64,000 nucleotides of DNA from Trichopria drosophilae. Lineage: Eukaryota; Arthropoda; Insecta; Hymenoptera; Diapriidae. A program made the position numbers and the translations under genes. The notes below the pieces were generated by a model, which saw nothing but the letters and a program-made list of their open reading frames with translations, had not been told where the DNA came from and searched no databases. Positions within the stretch are counted from its first letter, which is position 1. The number at the start of each line of letters is the position of its first letter. The DNA is taken from NCBI GenBank assembly GCA_030407085.1, contig CM059586.1, positions 88,595,501 to 88,659,500 of the forward strand. Reading direction: 5' to 3'. This document shows, piece after piece, positions 1-10,603 of this stretch.

Positions 1-245
1 ATTTTACAGCAAAATTGTAAAATGACTCCGTTCAGAGTAAATCTACAAGACCCTCTCTGAGCGAAGTAATTTTACTACTGCAAAAGAGTAATTTCACTAC
101 TTTGAAAATCGTAATTTTACTACGCTAGAAGTGGTAAATTTGCAAGAGCATTGTAATTTTACAATCTTCCTAGGGGTCTCCTTTCGTTCAGAGTGGGTCT
201 TTCTGATTACCTATTGTCATAGTAATTTTACACTAAAATTTTTTT
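1..245. repeat. MITE-like repeat rich in GTAATTTTAC motifs
   Basis: The segment is built from repeated and inverted GTAATTTTAC/GTAAAATT motifs. The phrase CGTTCAGAGT occurs near both ends (about 29 and 194). This looks like a short non-autonomous element or part of one, and similar motifs recur near 9640-9970. No coding potential is visible. It lies in what is probably a large intron of the LMAN2-like gene. Confidence 0.35.
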
Positions 246-261
246 ACACATCCAAACTCTT

Positions 262-690
262 ACAAAAAGACTCATAGACCATGCCGTAAAACTATCTTCA
301 GCTGAATTTAATGATGAAAACCTTAATTTAGTTAAAAAAATACTATTAGTTAATGGATATCTGTCTGAAATGATCAACCAGCGCATTAAAAAAAGGTCAC
401 GTCACATAAATGCAACAAAAATAACAGCAACAATCTTATAATAAAAACAAAAAGTTGTCCTTATATCAAAGGTCTAAGTGAAAAAATTGCAAAAATCTTC
501 CAAAACAATAACATCAAAATAGTTTTTACTCCTTTTAACACGAATATAACACAGATAAGACCACGAAAAAACACATTACTGATAGAAAAACAAAGAGATG
601 TTGTATACAAAATACCATGTATACATTGCGATAAGTCATGTATAGGAGAAACGTACACCAGGCAAGAAGAAGAGAATTCATTAGAATTGA
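262..690 (+). mobile_element. Penelope-like retroelement fragment, C-terminal RT and start of GIY-YIG domain
   Basis: Conceptual translation in two frames resembles Penelope-like elements (PLEs). From 262 the frame reads TKRLIDHAVKLSSAEF and later ends in QRIKKR, the region just after the reverse transcriptase. From 453 another frame reads SCPYIKGLSEKIAKIF and then VVYKIPCIHCDKSCIGET, which matches the start of the PLE GIY-YIG endonuclease (VYKIPC..C...YIGET). A frameshift lies between the two parts, so the copy is dead. The homology stops near 690 and resumes at about 3390, so the copy was split by later insertions. Family assignment comes from motif recognition, not a search. Confidence 0.7.
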
Positions 691-1230
691 AATGTGTTAA
701 AATATTGGCCAATTTTTTACGTTTTTAATCCTTTTGAATGTCGTTTCTGTCCTTTGACAATCTAATTCGATTCCTAACCATTCAATTGCTGTCATTTCAA
801 TCATACTTTAATCTATGCCCGTATTGTGTCGAAATTGTTCACATTTTAATTCTCTTACAGATCGCAACTGATTTAATACTATTTAATCTTGTAGGTTTTG
901 CACTCGATTTAATGTTTCTTGAAGAGTTACAATTTGAAGTAAATTAATCTCGTCCAATTCAGGGCATTAATATGGAATTATGAAATCAATTTAATGATGC
1001 TAATCGTGTTTAAACTCATAACAAACAAATTCTGTTCAATACTTTTGAAACATGAAATCGTTTCAATCTTCTTTATCAAGACTTCATATACGTGTTTTTA
1101 ATAAGATTGATTACAATTTAATAACCCGTACATTGCAGGTAAACTTAAATTAAGGAAAATTATTACAAATAATTTGTAATCATTTTCCTGTTCAATATCC
1201 TGCATAATATCATTCACTATACTCCTTCAA
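691..1230. other. AT-rich intronic sequence, no gene seen
   Basis: No exon-like segment or clear terminal repeat was found. The stretch lies inside the interval that separates the two halves of the Penelope-like fragment. Confidence 0.4.
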
Positions 1231-1259
1231 AAAACTTATTTCCTTATAAAACTATGTCT

Positions 1260-1637
1260 TACAACATTAGAAATTCTTTAAAAGTAGCCGAATATACTTA
1301 CTCAACTAATTTTTTGTACTATTCTCCAAAAGCCTGTTTAAGAAGATTTTGGAATATGCTATCTGATTCTCTCACTTTAAATGAAATGTCTGTATTTAAA
1401 ACATAGCTGCGTAATCACTAATTTGAATCTAAATTAATTTATTATCTTTTTTGTTATTTTACTATCTATTACTATTTTTTCCTTTTATATTGTTTGGTTA
1501 TATTACCTTTAATTCTGATACACAAAGCGCATTTAACAATTTTGTTAACTCTTTAATTTTCGTTATTGTTAAGGGTTGATCTTTTTGGAAAATATGTATC
1601 CCATCAAATTTACTTAAATAAATAAATAAATAAATAA
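1260..1637 (+). mobile_element. Probable LINE 3' end with A-rich tail
   Basis: A plus-strand reading frame (about 1264-1406) gives a peptide that ends in SVFKT-stop and resembles the C-terminus of a non-LTR retrotransposon ORF2. About 200 nt of AT-rich sequence follows, and the segment ends in an AAATA-type tandem repeat at about 1613-1637. Coding end, short 3' UTR and simple-repeat tail together are the usual anatomy of a 5'-truncated LINE. The clade cannot be named from so short a piece. Confidence 0.4.
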
Positions 1638-1812
1638 TATGGAAAAGTGAAATTTTTAATCTATTAAAACTAAAAAACTAAATATCATAAAAATAACAAT
1701 AACCTTCTTAAATAAGACATGTATAATAGTATTTTTCGATACATGCATATGTGTTTTCTTTGAATCAGTGAAATTAAGTGAATGAACAGTTCTGAAAATG
1801 TAATTGAATCTT

Positions 1813-2734
1813 TTAACCCTTTCCGTCTCAGCGTACCACCTTTTCTTCGTTAGTTTTTTCACATTTAAAAATCATTCTCTCATGTTTTTTAAGTCGTGAT
1901 TCATTTTCTACATAGCTAAGGCATTTATTTATTAAATACAAGACATCGCACATATTAAAATACTATAGTTAATTAGTTATAAAGAAAAATATACCAAAAA
2001 ATAAGTCGTTTTTTAAAAAAAAAGCGTTTATGAAAAATAATTCCCTAAAAACATAAACGGATAACTTGTTATTCATACGTTTTTGAGGTCGCTGAATACG
2101 ATTCTGATGTCGGTTATCAAAAATTCAAAATGGCGGATCCAATATGGCGGGCAAAAATTTGAAAATTGACGGAATTCGCTTGAAAAAAGTTACTCGGGGG
2201 GTTTCGGGATCGCTAAATACGAATCTGATGTTAGTTTACAAAAATTAAAAATGGCGGATCCAATATGACGGACAAAAATCCTTTCTCCGTTGTATTGAAA
2301 ATAAGGATTAATTTTTATAATAAAATATTTTTAAAAAATACAAAAAATACAAACAAAAAAACAAAAAAAATGAAAAAAAATAAAAAAACATTTAAAAAAA
2401 ATACAAAAAAAATTGTAACAAAAAAATACAAAAAAAAGTGGATCCATAAATCTCGCCACGTCCTCGTCGTTGGATCTGTCCGCCATATTGGATAAGCCAC
2501 TTTAAAATTTCAGAAACTGACATCAGACTCGTATTCACCGACCCTGAACATCTCCGAGTAACTTTTTTCAAGCGAATTCCGTTAATTTTCGATTTTTTAT
2601 CCGACATATTAGATCCGCCATTTTGAATTTTTGAATACTAACATCAAATTCGTATTTAGCGATCCCGAAAACCTCCGAGTAACTTTTTTCAAGCGAATTC
2701 AGTGAAAAGAAAAATGCGTGACTGAAAGGGTTAA
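1813..2734. mobile_element. piggyBac-type fold-back MITE (TTAA ends)
   Basis: The element starts TTAACCCTTTCCGTCTCAG and ends in the inverse form CTGAAAGGGTTAA, so it is flanked by TTAA with terminal inverted repeats beginning CCCTTTC. TTAA targets plus CCYTTT ends are typical of piggyBac-derived MITEs. Inside are four copies of an AATGGCGGATCCAATATGG-like module, two direct (about 2129 and 2249) and two inverted (about 2476 and 2605), so the element can fold into a long hairpin. The centre (2330-2440) is a low-complexity A-rich block. No transposase is encoded. Confidence 0.6.
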
Positions 2735-2867
2735 TATAAGTCCTGAAAATAAGAAATGGCTAATTTAGCATATATGGAATGATATACAGGTAATTTGAAA
2801 ATAATTGTGACTTTTTGAAGATAAAATGTAATATCTCAAATAGGAAAATATAATAGCTCAAAAAAGC

Positions 2868-3005
2868 ATAACCCTACTGCAAAAATCCAGGTGGGATTTT
2901 CTATGTGGTCTGACTATGTGGTCTCGACCTGGTAGTTTTGGCCCATTTGACCAGGTTGAGACCATGTAAGATTCTCGCGTTTCTACCCTACTGAAATGTT
3001 TTTTC
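2868..3005. repeat. Short repeat bounded by CCCTACTG motifs
   Basis: CCCTACTG occurs at both ends (about 2872 and 2987). An internal inverted pair is built around TGGTCTCGACCTGGT and ACCAGGTTGAGACCA. It is probably a small non-autonomous element or fragment. No coding function is seen. Confidence 0.4.
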
Positions 3006-3164
3006 CGACAAAAATAACTGCATAAAATGGTTGTGTTTACTATTTTATTAGTAACTATTAACGTCTGCAAAGAATTGCTTAAATATCTGTTTGAACTAAA
3101 CCTGCATTTATCAATATGCCTTCTGCACTTGGGTATAAGTTACTCTTTTTCACGTAACAATATA

Positions 3165-3242
3165 TTTGCGAACATAGCCTAGTGGTTAAGGCATCAGCAC
3201 AGTAAATGGAACACCCGGGTTCAATCCTCGGTCGAGGTATAT
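3165..3242 (+). repeat. tRNA-derived SINE head (A and B boxes)
   Basis: The sequence contains AGCCTAGTGGTTAAGGC, a good tRNA A box and D arm with a GCCT/AGGC stem, and CCGGGTTCAATCCTCGG, a B box with a T arm that can pair. The anticodon stem and the acceptor stem do not pair. It therefore reads as a tRNA-derived RNA polymerase III promoter of a SINE rather than a working tRNA gene. AT-rich sequence follows directly. ATATT-like words on both sides (about 3161 and 3238) could be a target duplication. Confidence 0.6.
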
Positions 3243-3387
3243 TATTTTGAAATTATTATGAAAATATTTTCATTTTAATTTCTTTTATTTCATTTTAAGA
3301 CAGAATTTAGAATTCTAATGTCATCAAACAGAAACAAGATTCGTTAGAATAGAAACGTTTCTATTCTATTTAATTCACTTGTTCTTA

Positions 3388-3655
3388 CCAGGCAGACCTA
3401 TAGAGGTCAGACTGAAAGAGCATAAAAAGAATTTTTTAACAACTAACACTGAACAACACATTGGCTTAACATGATTTCATTTATAAAAAAATAAATATTC
3501 TTGCTACGCAAAGAAATTGGAAGAAACAAAGCAATATCAAAAATTTCTGTATTAAAAAAGAAGAAAAGAACACGGTAAATATCTGCTTCGAAAAATCAAA
3601 TCTACCTGAAGTTTATAATTCCTTATTGCATTAAACAATTCAAAATTTTCCATAG
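3388..3655 (+). mobile_element. Penelope-like retroelement fragment, rest of GIY-YIG domain
   Basis: One frame reads GRPIEVRLKEHKKNFLTTNT followed by EQHIGL, the middle of a PLE GIY-YIG endonuclease. Downstream, with frameshifts, come ILATQRNWKKQ and LPEVYNSLL, which resemble the usual PLE C-terminus. This is the direct continuation of the fragment that breaks off near 690. Both share an ACCAGGCA word at the break. The element is inactive because of stops and frameshifts. Confidence 0.65.
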
Positions 3656-3904
3656 AAATATAAATTCAAAACAGTTTGGTCACATTTTTCTTGTTACTAA
3701 CTACACGGAAAGAAATTTTAAGTAAATGCCACTGCTCAGGGAAGTCACAGTTACCGTACGATTTCTCACGAATTTCAAATGGCGGTTAAAATTCGAAATC
3801 GTTAAAAAGAAAATTTTTATGAACAGATACAATTTTATTACACCTTTTTGAACAGTTATTCATAATTTTCCGACTATTTAGTTATTAATAATTAATTTTA
3901 ATGA

Positions 3905-4325
3905 TCTACAAACGTTGTTGAAAATGGAAAAACTTGGTACTTTTTTCATTCTAAAGCTTCCGTATAGAAAACAGTGCAAGATACACTAAAAATGCACTGA
4001 AACTTTTTTGTAGTGCATAAAATTTCCTACAAAACAGTCACGGAGGGCCCTAGGCTAAAGTTAATAGCTTAGCCACGAGCAACGATGTAATATGCCTCAT
4101 ATTTTACAAAAATTCTAAAATATTCATAATTAACTTGTAAGACAAAATTCCAGCATTATTTATGGATAATCCATTAACTTTAGACTAGGGCTCTCGCTGA
4201 ATTTTTTTAGGAAATTTTGTGCTCTATAAAAAAGATTTAGTGCATTTTTAGTGTATCTTGCACTGTTGTCGATACGGAAGCTTTAGAATGAAAAAAGTAC
4301 CAAGTTTTTCCGTTTCAACAAAAAA
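3905..4325. mobile_element. Fold-back element
   Basis: The two arms, about 3910-4070 and 4165-4320, are inverted copies. TGGAAAAACTTGGTACTTTT on the left matches AAAAGTACCAAGTTTTTCCG on the right, and TAAAGCTTCCGTAT pairs with ATACGGAAGCTTTA. The unpaired centre is about 90 bp. No protein is encoded. It lies in the LMAN2-like gene's presumed downstream intron. Confidence 0.6.
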
Positions 4326-5110
4326 TACGATTTTTTTCTGAAAAATTTTTTATCAATCAAAAATTTGAGTGGGAAGGAATTTTTTTTTCTGTTGCAAATA
4401 TACACAAAGGTGCACAAAATATCTAAGCTTTGCAACCAGCTTTGGTTTTTTATCGTACGATTTTTTTAAACAAAATGCCGGCCAAAAAACGAAAGCTAAA
4501 AAATCAAACGTTCATTTTACTACTGTTTTTGACGTTTTTTCATTGAAAATTGAAAATCCAATTTTTGAAATTTTTAAACCATTCTATCGTGTAGAGCATA
4601 CCCGAAAATAGTAGGGTTGGGTATTTCCCAAAAGATTTTCTTGTTTTCTGAGCTAAAACGTAAGCTACAAATTTTGCCTTTTTGAGACTTAATGGGTTAA
4701 GTTAATCTTATAGGTTATTATTAATACTAACCGATAAATATCAAAACCAAATTAAAAGATATAATTTATAAAATGGTTGAGAAAAATAATAAAATGAATA
4801 TAAATGTTACATATTTCAGTAAACTTTTCATATTGACTTCGGAATTTCATGTTTCTTATTTACTTTACACGACAAACATTACCAAATTAAAGATAACTCG
4901 TCTCTAAAAATAAAGCCTTATTTTTGTAGAAAAAGTAATTAGTTTAACCTCATTTTTTAGCACTGTAAATATCAATGTTTCATTATCAGTATTAGTGATA
5001 ATGTGATAATTATATAAGTATATTTTTCAATTATATAAGATACAAACAACCATTCCAGTTTATATTGTTTCATTGAAAAATTCTCTTTGACAAACTATAA
5101 ATAAACTTAC
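4326..5110. other. AT-rich sequence, presumed LMAN2 intron
   Basis: This lies directly downstream of the GTAAGT donor that ends the last lectin exon in the window. No further lectin exon, RNA gene or repeat end was recognised here. Confidence 0.5.
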
Positions 5111-5273
5111 CTGTTAATGTATCTTTCTCGTATCTTAATGCAATATAAGTATCGTGATCTAAATTCCTAAATTTGGCTTCGCATCCAGCTAACTGAGTAT
5201 GAGTTCCGTCCCTGTCATGGTCGTAATGAAGAGTACCATTATTAACCATAGCAGAGATATATGGATGCTGATG
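5111..5273 (-). CDS. LMAN2: LMAN2-like exon 4
   Basis: The 163-nt exon lies between a TTTTTAG acceptor and a GTAAGT donor. It encodes HQHPYISAMVNNGTLHYDHD and onward to LRYEKDTLT, which includes the calcium-site His in YDHDRDG and the first conserved lectin-domain cysteine (AGCEAKFRN). It ends in phase 1. The partner cysteine should be in the next exon, outside the window. Confidence 0.92.
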
Positions 5274-8200
5274 CTAAAAATTTAAATACATCATTAAAAC
5301 ATCAATCAATAACAATTTAAAAAAAATAAATTACTCGAATTTGTACTTACATTATGTGGTCCATTATGGTTACTGTATGTGTCCAGTATTACTGCTAATC
5401 CTTGGAAGAAATCCTTGTTACCGAATACTGGGCCATTAACCATTCGATCCTTTGCGTACCAAATAGCCAGACCATCCCCAAACAAGTCCCTACCTTTTCC
5501 GTGAACTTTAAAATGAACTTGCAGTTCCCAATTTCTCACGTTCACTGGCTGATTTGCATTTATTTATTAATTTATCTAATTTTTATTATTAGGTATGTAA
5601 ATAAAGGTAGTTAATATCTCTCGAAATAACTTACAATTGCGTTCCATAATGCTCCTTGTTCACTTTGTAAGTCAGATGTCAGTCTTACGTAATTCGTAGT
5701 TACTATTGTCCTGCCCATAAAATCCCAATAGGGTATTGTCATTCCAGCACCTATGAAACCATACGATTATGTAATGATAAATCGTTTCCAGTTTGTCTTT
5801 GTTAAATTATGATTTTCTCAAGAGCTAAGGACAACAAGCCGTTAGCTAATTTTTTACTAGTCTATGAAAATACATTTTTTTATTTTTCATACAGTCAACT
5901 TAGTGTTTTAAGAATGACGCTGAAGCTAGCAGCAGAATCGCAGCAGCGGATTCGAAAAAACTATGGTTTTCATCCATTAAAATTGCCAAAAACAGATTAT
6001 TTATATAAAATTTGTCTAAAACTGTTTAAATGCAAGTAATTTTTAATAAGAAATTATCCATTTCCACAGTTTTTTTGAATCTGCTGCTGTAAATCTGCTG
6101 CTAGCTTCAGCGTCATGTTTTAAAACTTTTGTAATCGTTTGTTGCACCGAATGTGTAAAATTTACAAGCTAAATTTTCTTATTAATTTCGTCGTTAGTTT
6201 TAGGCAACAGTCTATTATTTGACTAAGGACTATTTAATTTTTAAATGTTTATTCTTCTCGTAACTCTCATCTATTATGTCTTTAATCATTTTTATAATAA
6301 CTTTAAAGATTAAATGTCATAATTATAAATCTGTTTCCATAAACTCCCGAATGTTTTAATTTTATCCCTACAAGTTAACAGCATGGATTTGGGATTAAAG
6401 CCTACATACAATATATCGAGGTTCTGTATCTTCTTCGTTGATAAAAATATGATAACTTTTTAACAAAATTTTTTATTTCATGAATGTCAAAATATTCTGT
6501 TATATATATAAATACAGAATAATCAATGAATAAAAATTCTTTAATTCTTCTCCGTTACTTTCATAAGTGAAAATTTCTTTTTTGTGTTTTTTAAAACCGG
6601 AGTATGGACAAAGATGGTAATGAAAATTCCTTATTTACGTTTCGACTGTTTTGAAGCAGTCCTCATCAGAAAATATTTTTATTCTAGATATATATTATAG
6701 TCCTTTAGAGGCTGGAATTTACGAACTAACATCTTCTATAAAAGCAGTTGAATATTCGATGATAAAGATACAACTAGAATAAATACAGAATATTCATTAT
6801 TTTTACCTTCTAGTATTTTTACTTAAAGGATATAAAACGATGAAAATAGTCAGTCACAGATAATGTATGGCTGAGTAGAATAATAAAAATACATAACTTT
6901 ATAGGGTTGAATGAAATTCGCCATTTTTATTAACATTGAATTTATTATTCTTATTATTACCGTATCGTATCTATGTAATGGAATGCAGAATGTTTCGTAT
7001 CAACAAACGGTCAAATATAAGAAATTGACTATTTGTTATCTGAAACCTATTTACTTTTTCTTTTCGGCGTCAAGCAGTCAAATAAGAAGTGACTGTTTGT
7101 TGCCCAGAATGGTTTGGCTTTTTCTGACTGTTGATCCGAATTATTGGAAGATTTAAAGAGTCATGTGAAAAATGAGTTGACCGTTTGTTGCCCTGAGCTC
7201 TTCAATAGTCCGACTGATAATTCAGATAGATTTTGAGGTACCTTGTTGTATTAGGAGTCAAACGAACAAAAAATAGGTCAATAAAATACAGTTAAAAATT
7301 GCAAATTTTTTACAATTTATTTTAAAAAGTTAATGCATATTTTGTAAATTGATGATTTTTACGACTCTTTTAACCCTTTAACTGCCGCTAATGACGAAGA
7401 TTTTGACTCTGAAATATTAATTATTCTAACAAAGTCAATAATTTATACAAATTTAAAACAAAATTGTATCTAAATAGTCTGGAGTATACTACATAAAATG
7501 TCGGTGTCCGTGTTTGAAATTATTGTTTAAAATAGAAGATTTAAAATATTTAAAACTACAGTTTTGACGAATTTTTCAAAATTTTGACAAAACAATACAG
7601 TTTTATTAATTTCATTAGTTTTTTCTCTAAATAAAACAATACGGTTTTATTAATTTCATTAATTTTTTTATTATGTTTATTGTAACCCATTAACGCCTGA
7701 AATGACAATTTTTGTACTTCATTTTCAATCAAGTATTTCGTATCAAAATCAAAGTTGAAAACAATTGAGAGGTACGTATCCTACTGTTTTCGAGGTCGCT
7801 CTTCAAGATTCCGAGGTCAACATTGGGTTTCAGCCATCAGAAATTCCAATATGGCGCCGAATATGAAAAAAATTTCCAAAAAATTGGGAATTTTTTATAC
7901 TTATCAATTTTTTTCGAGTTATTAGAATATTGGAATTTTATTGAAACCTTGCATAATGGTGCATAAAATAGTTGAATTTTAAGAAAAAATTTTACTTTTA
8001 TACCCTACATCATTCTAACGACCTCAAAATGGCATCAACAATGAAAATTTCTTTGAGAAATTTCTGGACGCTTTCTATACGAACTTTTTAAAAAAATGCC
8101 TAGAATGAAAAGTTCTATAAATTCATCAAGCGATATAGTGCAATTTTTTCAAAATTTTTTTGTGACATTTTTCAAAATTTTTTTTTAACATTTTTTTTCA

Positions 8201-10532
8201 AAATTGTAATTTATTTAAAAAATTCTGAAAAAAATTTAGTGATTCTCTGATGAATTCTAAGAGTTATTTGTTTTTTGCAATTTTTTCGAAAAGTTGATAG
8301 TTTTCGAGGAAATGAATTTAAAATATTATAGTTTCGGATTTTTTCCCCCCAAAAACTATCAACTTTTGGAAAAAATTACAAAACAAAAAACTCGTAGAAT
8401 TCATAAGTGAATACGCCAAATTTTTTTCAGAATTTTTCATAAATAAATTATAATTTTAAAAAAAAATTTCTCAAAATGTCATCACAAAAATCTGAAAAAA
8501 TTCCACTATATTTCTCGATTAATTCTAAGAACTTTTCATTCTTAGCATTTTTTTTATAACAGCATGTAGTTTTTGAGTTAGAACGTTCAGAAATTTTTCA
8601 AAGAAATTTTCATTGTTGACGCCATTTTGAGGTCGTTACAATGATGTGGGGTATAAAAGTAAAATTTTTTCTTAAAATTCAACTGTTTTATGCACCATTA
8701 TGCACGGTTCCAATAGAATCCCAATATTCTAATAGCTCGAAAAAAATTGATAGGAATAAATAATTCCCGATTTTTTTGAATTTTTTTAAAAATTCGGCAC
8801 CATAATGGAATTCCTAATGGCCGAAACTCAATTTTGACCTCGGAATCTTGAGGAGTGACCTCAAAAACAATACGATATGTACCTTTCAATTGTTTTCAAC
8901 TTCGATTTTGATACGAAATACTTGATTGAAAACGAAGTATAAAAAATGCCATTTCAGGCGTTAATGGGTTAATAGATAATATTTATTATTGTCATGGAAC
9001 AAAAGTAATGGAAGAGCAACGGTCCAGAAATATTTTTCGCATGAATTTACCAGTTCTATTAATGAAATTATTTGAAATGATCATAAATTTATGCAGTTCT
9101 GAAAAATGTAAACCTAATTTTTCATTAAGATAATTTTAAAAATATTTAAAATATGTCTTTTACTTTATCTAAAACATAAGTACTTTGGGATCAGGAAGAA
9201 ATAAATTTCATCTTTTTAGAATACTTCTAGAATTTAGTGTAATTTTCAACATTTTGGTAGAGAAAAAAGTTTTGTGTGTTAAGTTATCTAATGTAACATT
9301 TTTTCAAAGTATTTTAGTCACTTTTTTTTTAAGTATAAGTAAAAATGAGTAAAGCAAAAATTAATGATATGTTTTGCACTTAAATACATTTTATAGATGC
9401 CATATTAATTTATCAAATGTCTGTTTAATTGAATATCACAAAATTAGTACTTCATTTTAGTTTCCATAGAACTTAAATTTATATTCTAACTTCGTTTGTT
9501 AAAAAAAAGTAAGTTTTATCTCATATTACATTTTAAAAAGTAAATATAAAATTTCATTTTCGAGTTTTTACAATTTTGTTGACATTTCTTATTACTATCT
9601 TAAAATTACATGTTTCCAGTAAATAACAAACAAAAACAGAATTAAATTCACCATAAACATATAATAAAACTGTAAATTTGCAGTGCAGAAGGTGGAAATA
9701 AAAAAACCAGTAGTAATTGTAATTTTACATCGTCTTTGCAATTTTATATCATTTTTCACTTAAAATTACAAGCGTAAGGTAAACTGGCTTTAATTGTCGA
9801 TTACTGCGGTGCTATTGATCAAAAGAACTGATTCTTTCCGATTTACAGTGCACATGAAAATTATATCGATAATTTATATTTGTGATATCGATGATTTCTA
9901 CCTTTTTACTGTAAAATTACATTGACATTTTTCGCAGAGTATGTAAATTTGACGATGTAAAATTGCAAGTTTGTCAAGAAAAAGTAAAACACAATAGATT
10001 TCTGAAAATAATTTATAAACGTTTGAAATACTCGAATTAGTTAATTCCAGATCGCTTCAGGTCAGAAAATAATTTTCAAAGTTACTCGTATGAAGAATTT
10101 ATTATTCAATATGGAAATTTGAATTATACGTGTAATTGTTATTCCTTATCTTATACGATACGTCAAAATCGAGTTGCATTCAAAATGATGACGCATACAA
10201 ACCATCGAAAATGATAATTGCCAACCTAACCTAAAATTGCAAATGCAAATTGCTTTTCTATGAAAATACAAGTTTGTACAAAAAATATATTTGCATAACT
10301 TTTTCATGAAACATTATTGATGGTAATGTAATGAAAATCGTTGAAAACACTCTTTAATTAGGTGTAAAAACGTGAAAAGTGTCAAACCTTGGTAAGGTCT
10401 TACGAGAGAATGTTCTCTTTTCATATAATCTTTGGTATTCCAGTCGGATCCTGTTACGTCGGAAGATGCGACGGTTGTTAAGAGGATCCAGGCGATCAGC
10501 ATCCTGCCGGTATTTCGTGTAATTTTCAACAT
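5111..10532 (-). CDS. LMAN2: VIP36-like L-type lectin (LMAN2), 5' part of gene
   Basis: Exons join 10532-10388, 5750-5635, 5548-5351 and 5273-5111; phases agree at every junction. The product begins with a hydrophobic signal sequence (MLKITRNTGRMLIAWILLTT) and then KREHSLVRPYQG, the N-terminal landmark of VIP36/LMAN2 proteins. The L-type lectin domain follows with WELQVHFKVHG, GDGLAIWYAKDR, GPVFGN and PYISAMVNNG. Asp and Asn of DTYSN and the His of YDHDRDG match the calcium/mannose-binding positions known in VIP36. The family is a cargo receptor cycling between ER, intermediate compartment and Golgi that binds high-mannose glycoproteins. About 206 residues are present; the rest of the lectin domain, the membrane segment and the tail lie left of the window. 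In-frame ATGs at 10577 and 10502 are alternative starts. I prefer 10532 because of the TATA-like box just upstream. The sequence is closer to LMAN2 than to ERGIC-53. Confidence 0.92.
5351..5548 (-). CDS. LMAN2: LMAN2-like exon 3
   Basis: The 198-nt, 66-codon exon is in phase 0 at both ends, with a CAG acceptor and a GTAAGT donor. It encodes the core of the lectin beta-sandwich: NWELQVHFKVHG, GDGLAIWYAKDR, PVFGNKDFFQGL and DTYSN. Only 77 bp and 86 bp of intron separate it from its neighbours. Confidence 0.95.
5635..5750 (-). CDS. LMAN2: LMAN2-like exon 2
   Basis: The 116-nt exon starts after TTTCATAG and ends before GTAAGT. Its first two bases complete a Gly codon begun in exon 1. It encodes AGMTIPYWDFMGRTIVTTNY and SEQGALWNAI, which matches the start of the lectin domain in VIP36-like proteins. 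Confidence 0.92.
5911..6116. mobile_element. Small fold-back element
   Basis: ATGACGCTGAAGCTAGCAGC at the left end is matched in inverse by GCTGCTAGCTTCAGCGTCAT at the right end. The arms are about 55 bp, and GTTTTAA-like words flank both sides. The central loop is about 100 bp. No protein is encoded. Confidence 0.65.
7684..8972. mobile_element. 1.3-kb long-hairpin (fold-back) element
   Basis: The two arms (about 7684-8300 and 8345-8972) are inverted copies along nearly their full length, with a short loop near 8340. The left end reads TAACCCATTAACGCCTGAAA and the right end GGCGTTAATGGGTTAA. The right end sits on a TTAA; the left is TGTAA, one step from it. Ends and target resemble piggyBac-type MITEs. 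A copy of the TCCAATATGGCG motif links it to the family at 1813. It lies in intron 1 of the lectin gene, so it would be transcribed as a long double-stranded hairpin. Confidence 0.65.
9640..9970. repeat. Diverged GTAATTTTAC-type repeat
   Basis: Motifs such as GTAATTTTACATCG and CGATGTAAAATTGCAAG recur in both orientations and resemble the repeat at the left window edge. Boundaries are uncertain. Confidence 0.3.
10388..10532 (-). CDS. LMAN2: LMAN2-like exon 1 (signal peptide)
   Basis: This first coding exon carries the signal sequence and DYMKREHSLVRPYQG. It ends in phase 1 at CAAG|GTTTGA, a weak donor without the usual A at +4 and G at +5. The next exon supplies GT to complete Gly. In-frame upstream ATG at 10577 would add 15 hydrophobic residues, but it lies at or before the likely transcription start. 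An out-of-frame ATG at 10540 would give a five-codon upstream frame. Confidence 0.85.
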
Positions 10533-10597
10533 TTTCTCATAAAAGAACACAAGAATACGATAAAACCAAAAAGTCAAAAATCAGCGGAACGACGGAC

Positions 10598-10603
10598 TAT
10601 ATA
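10598..10603 (-). promoter_or_regulatory. TATA-like box of the LMAN2-like gene
   Basis: TATATA lies 66 nt upstream of the preferred ATG at 10532. A start about 30 nt downstream would fall near 10573, leaving a 5' UTR of about 40 nt and excluding the ATG at 10577. In AT-rich DNA such a motif is weak evidence on its own. Confidence 0.35.

Larger units (their letters stand above)
5751..10387 (-). other. LMAN2-like intron 1 (4.6 kb) with repeats
   Basis: The interval is bounded by a weak GTTTGA donor and a TTTCATAG acceptor. It contains a small fold-back (5911-6116), a 1.3-kb hairpin element (7684-8972) and GTAATTTTAC-type repeats (about 9640-9970). The remaining stretches (6120-7680 and 8980-9640) are AT-rich and show no gene. 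Confidence 0.8.

Noticed and set aside
2265..2607. Lys/Asn-rich and Phe/Val-rich frames in both strands
   Set aside because: They come from the A-rich core of the MITE at 1813-2734.
3165..3242. Functional tRNA gene
   Set aside because: The A and B boxes are good, but neither the acceptor stem nor the anticodon stem pairs.
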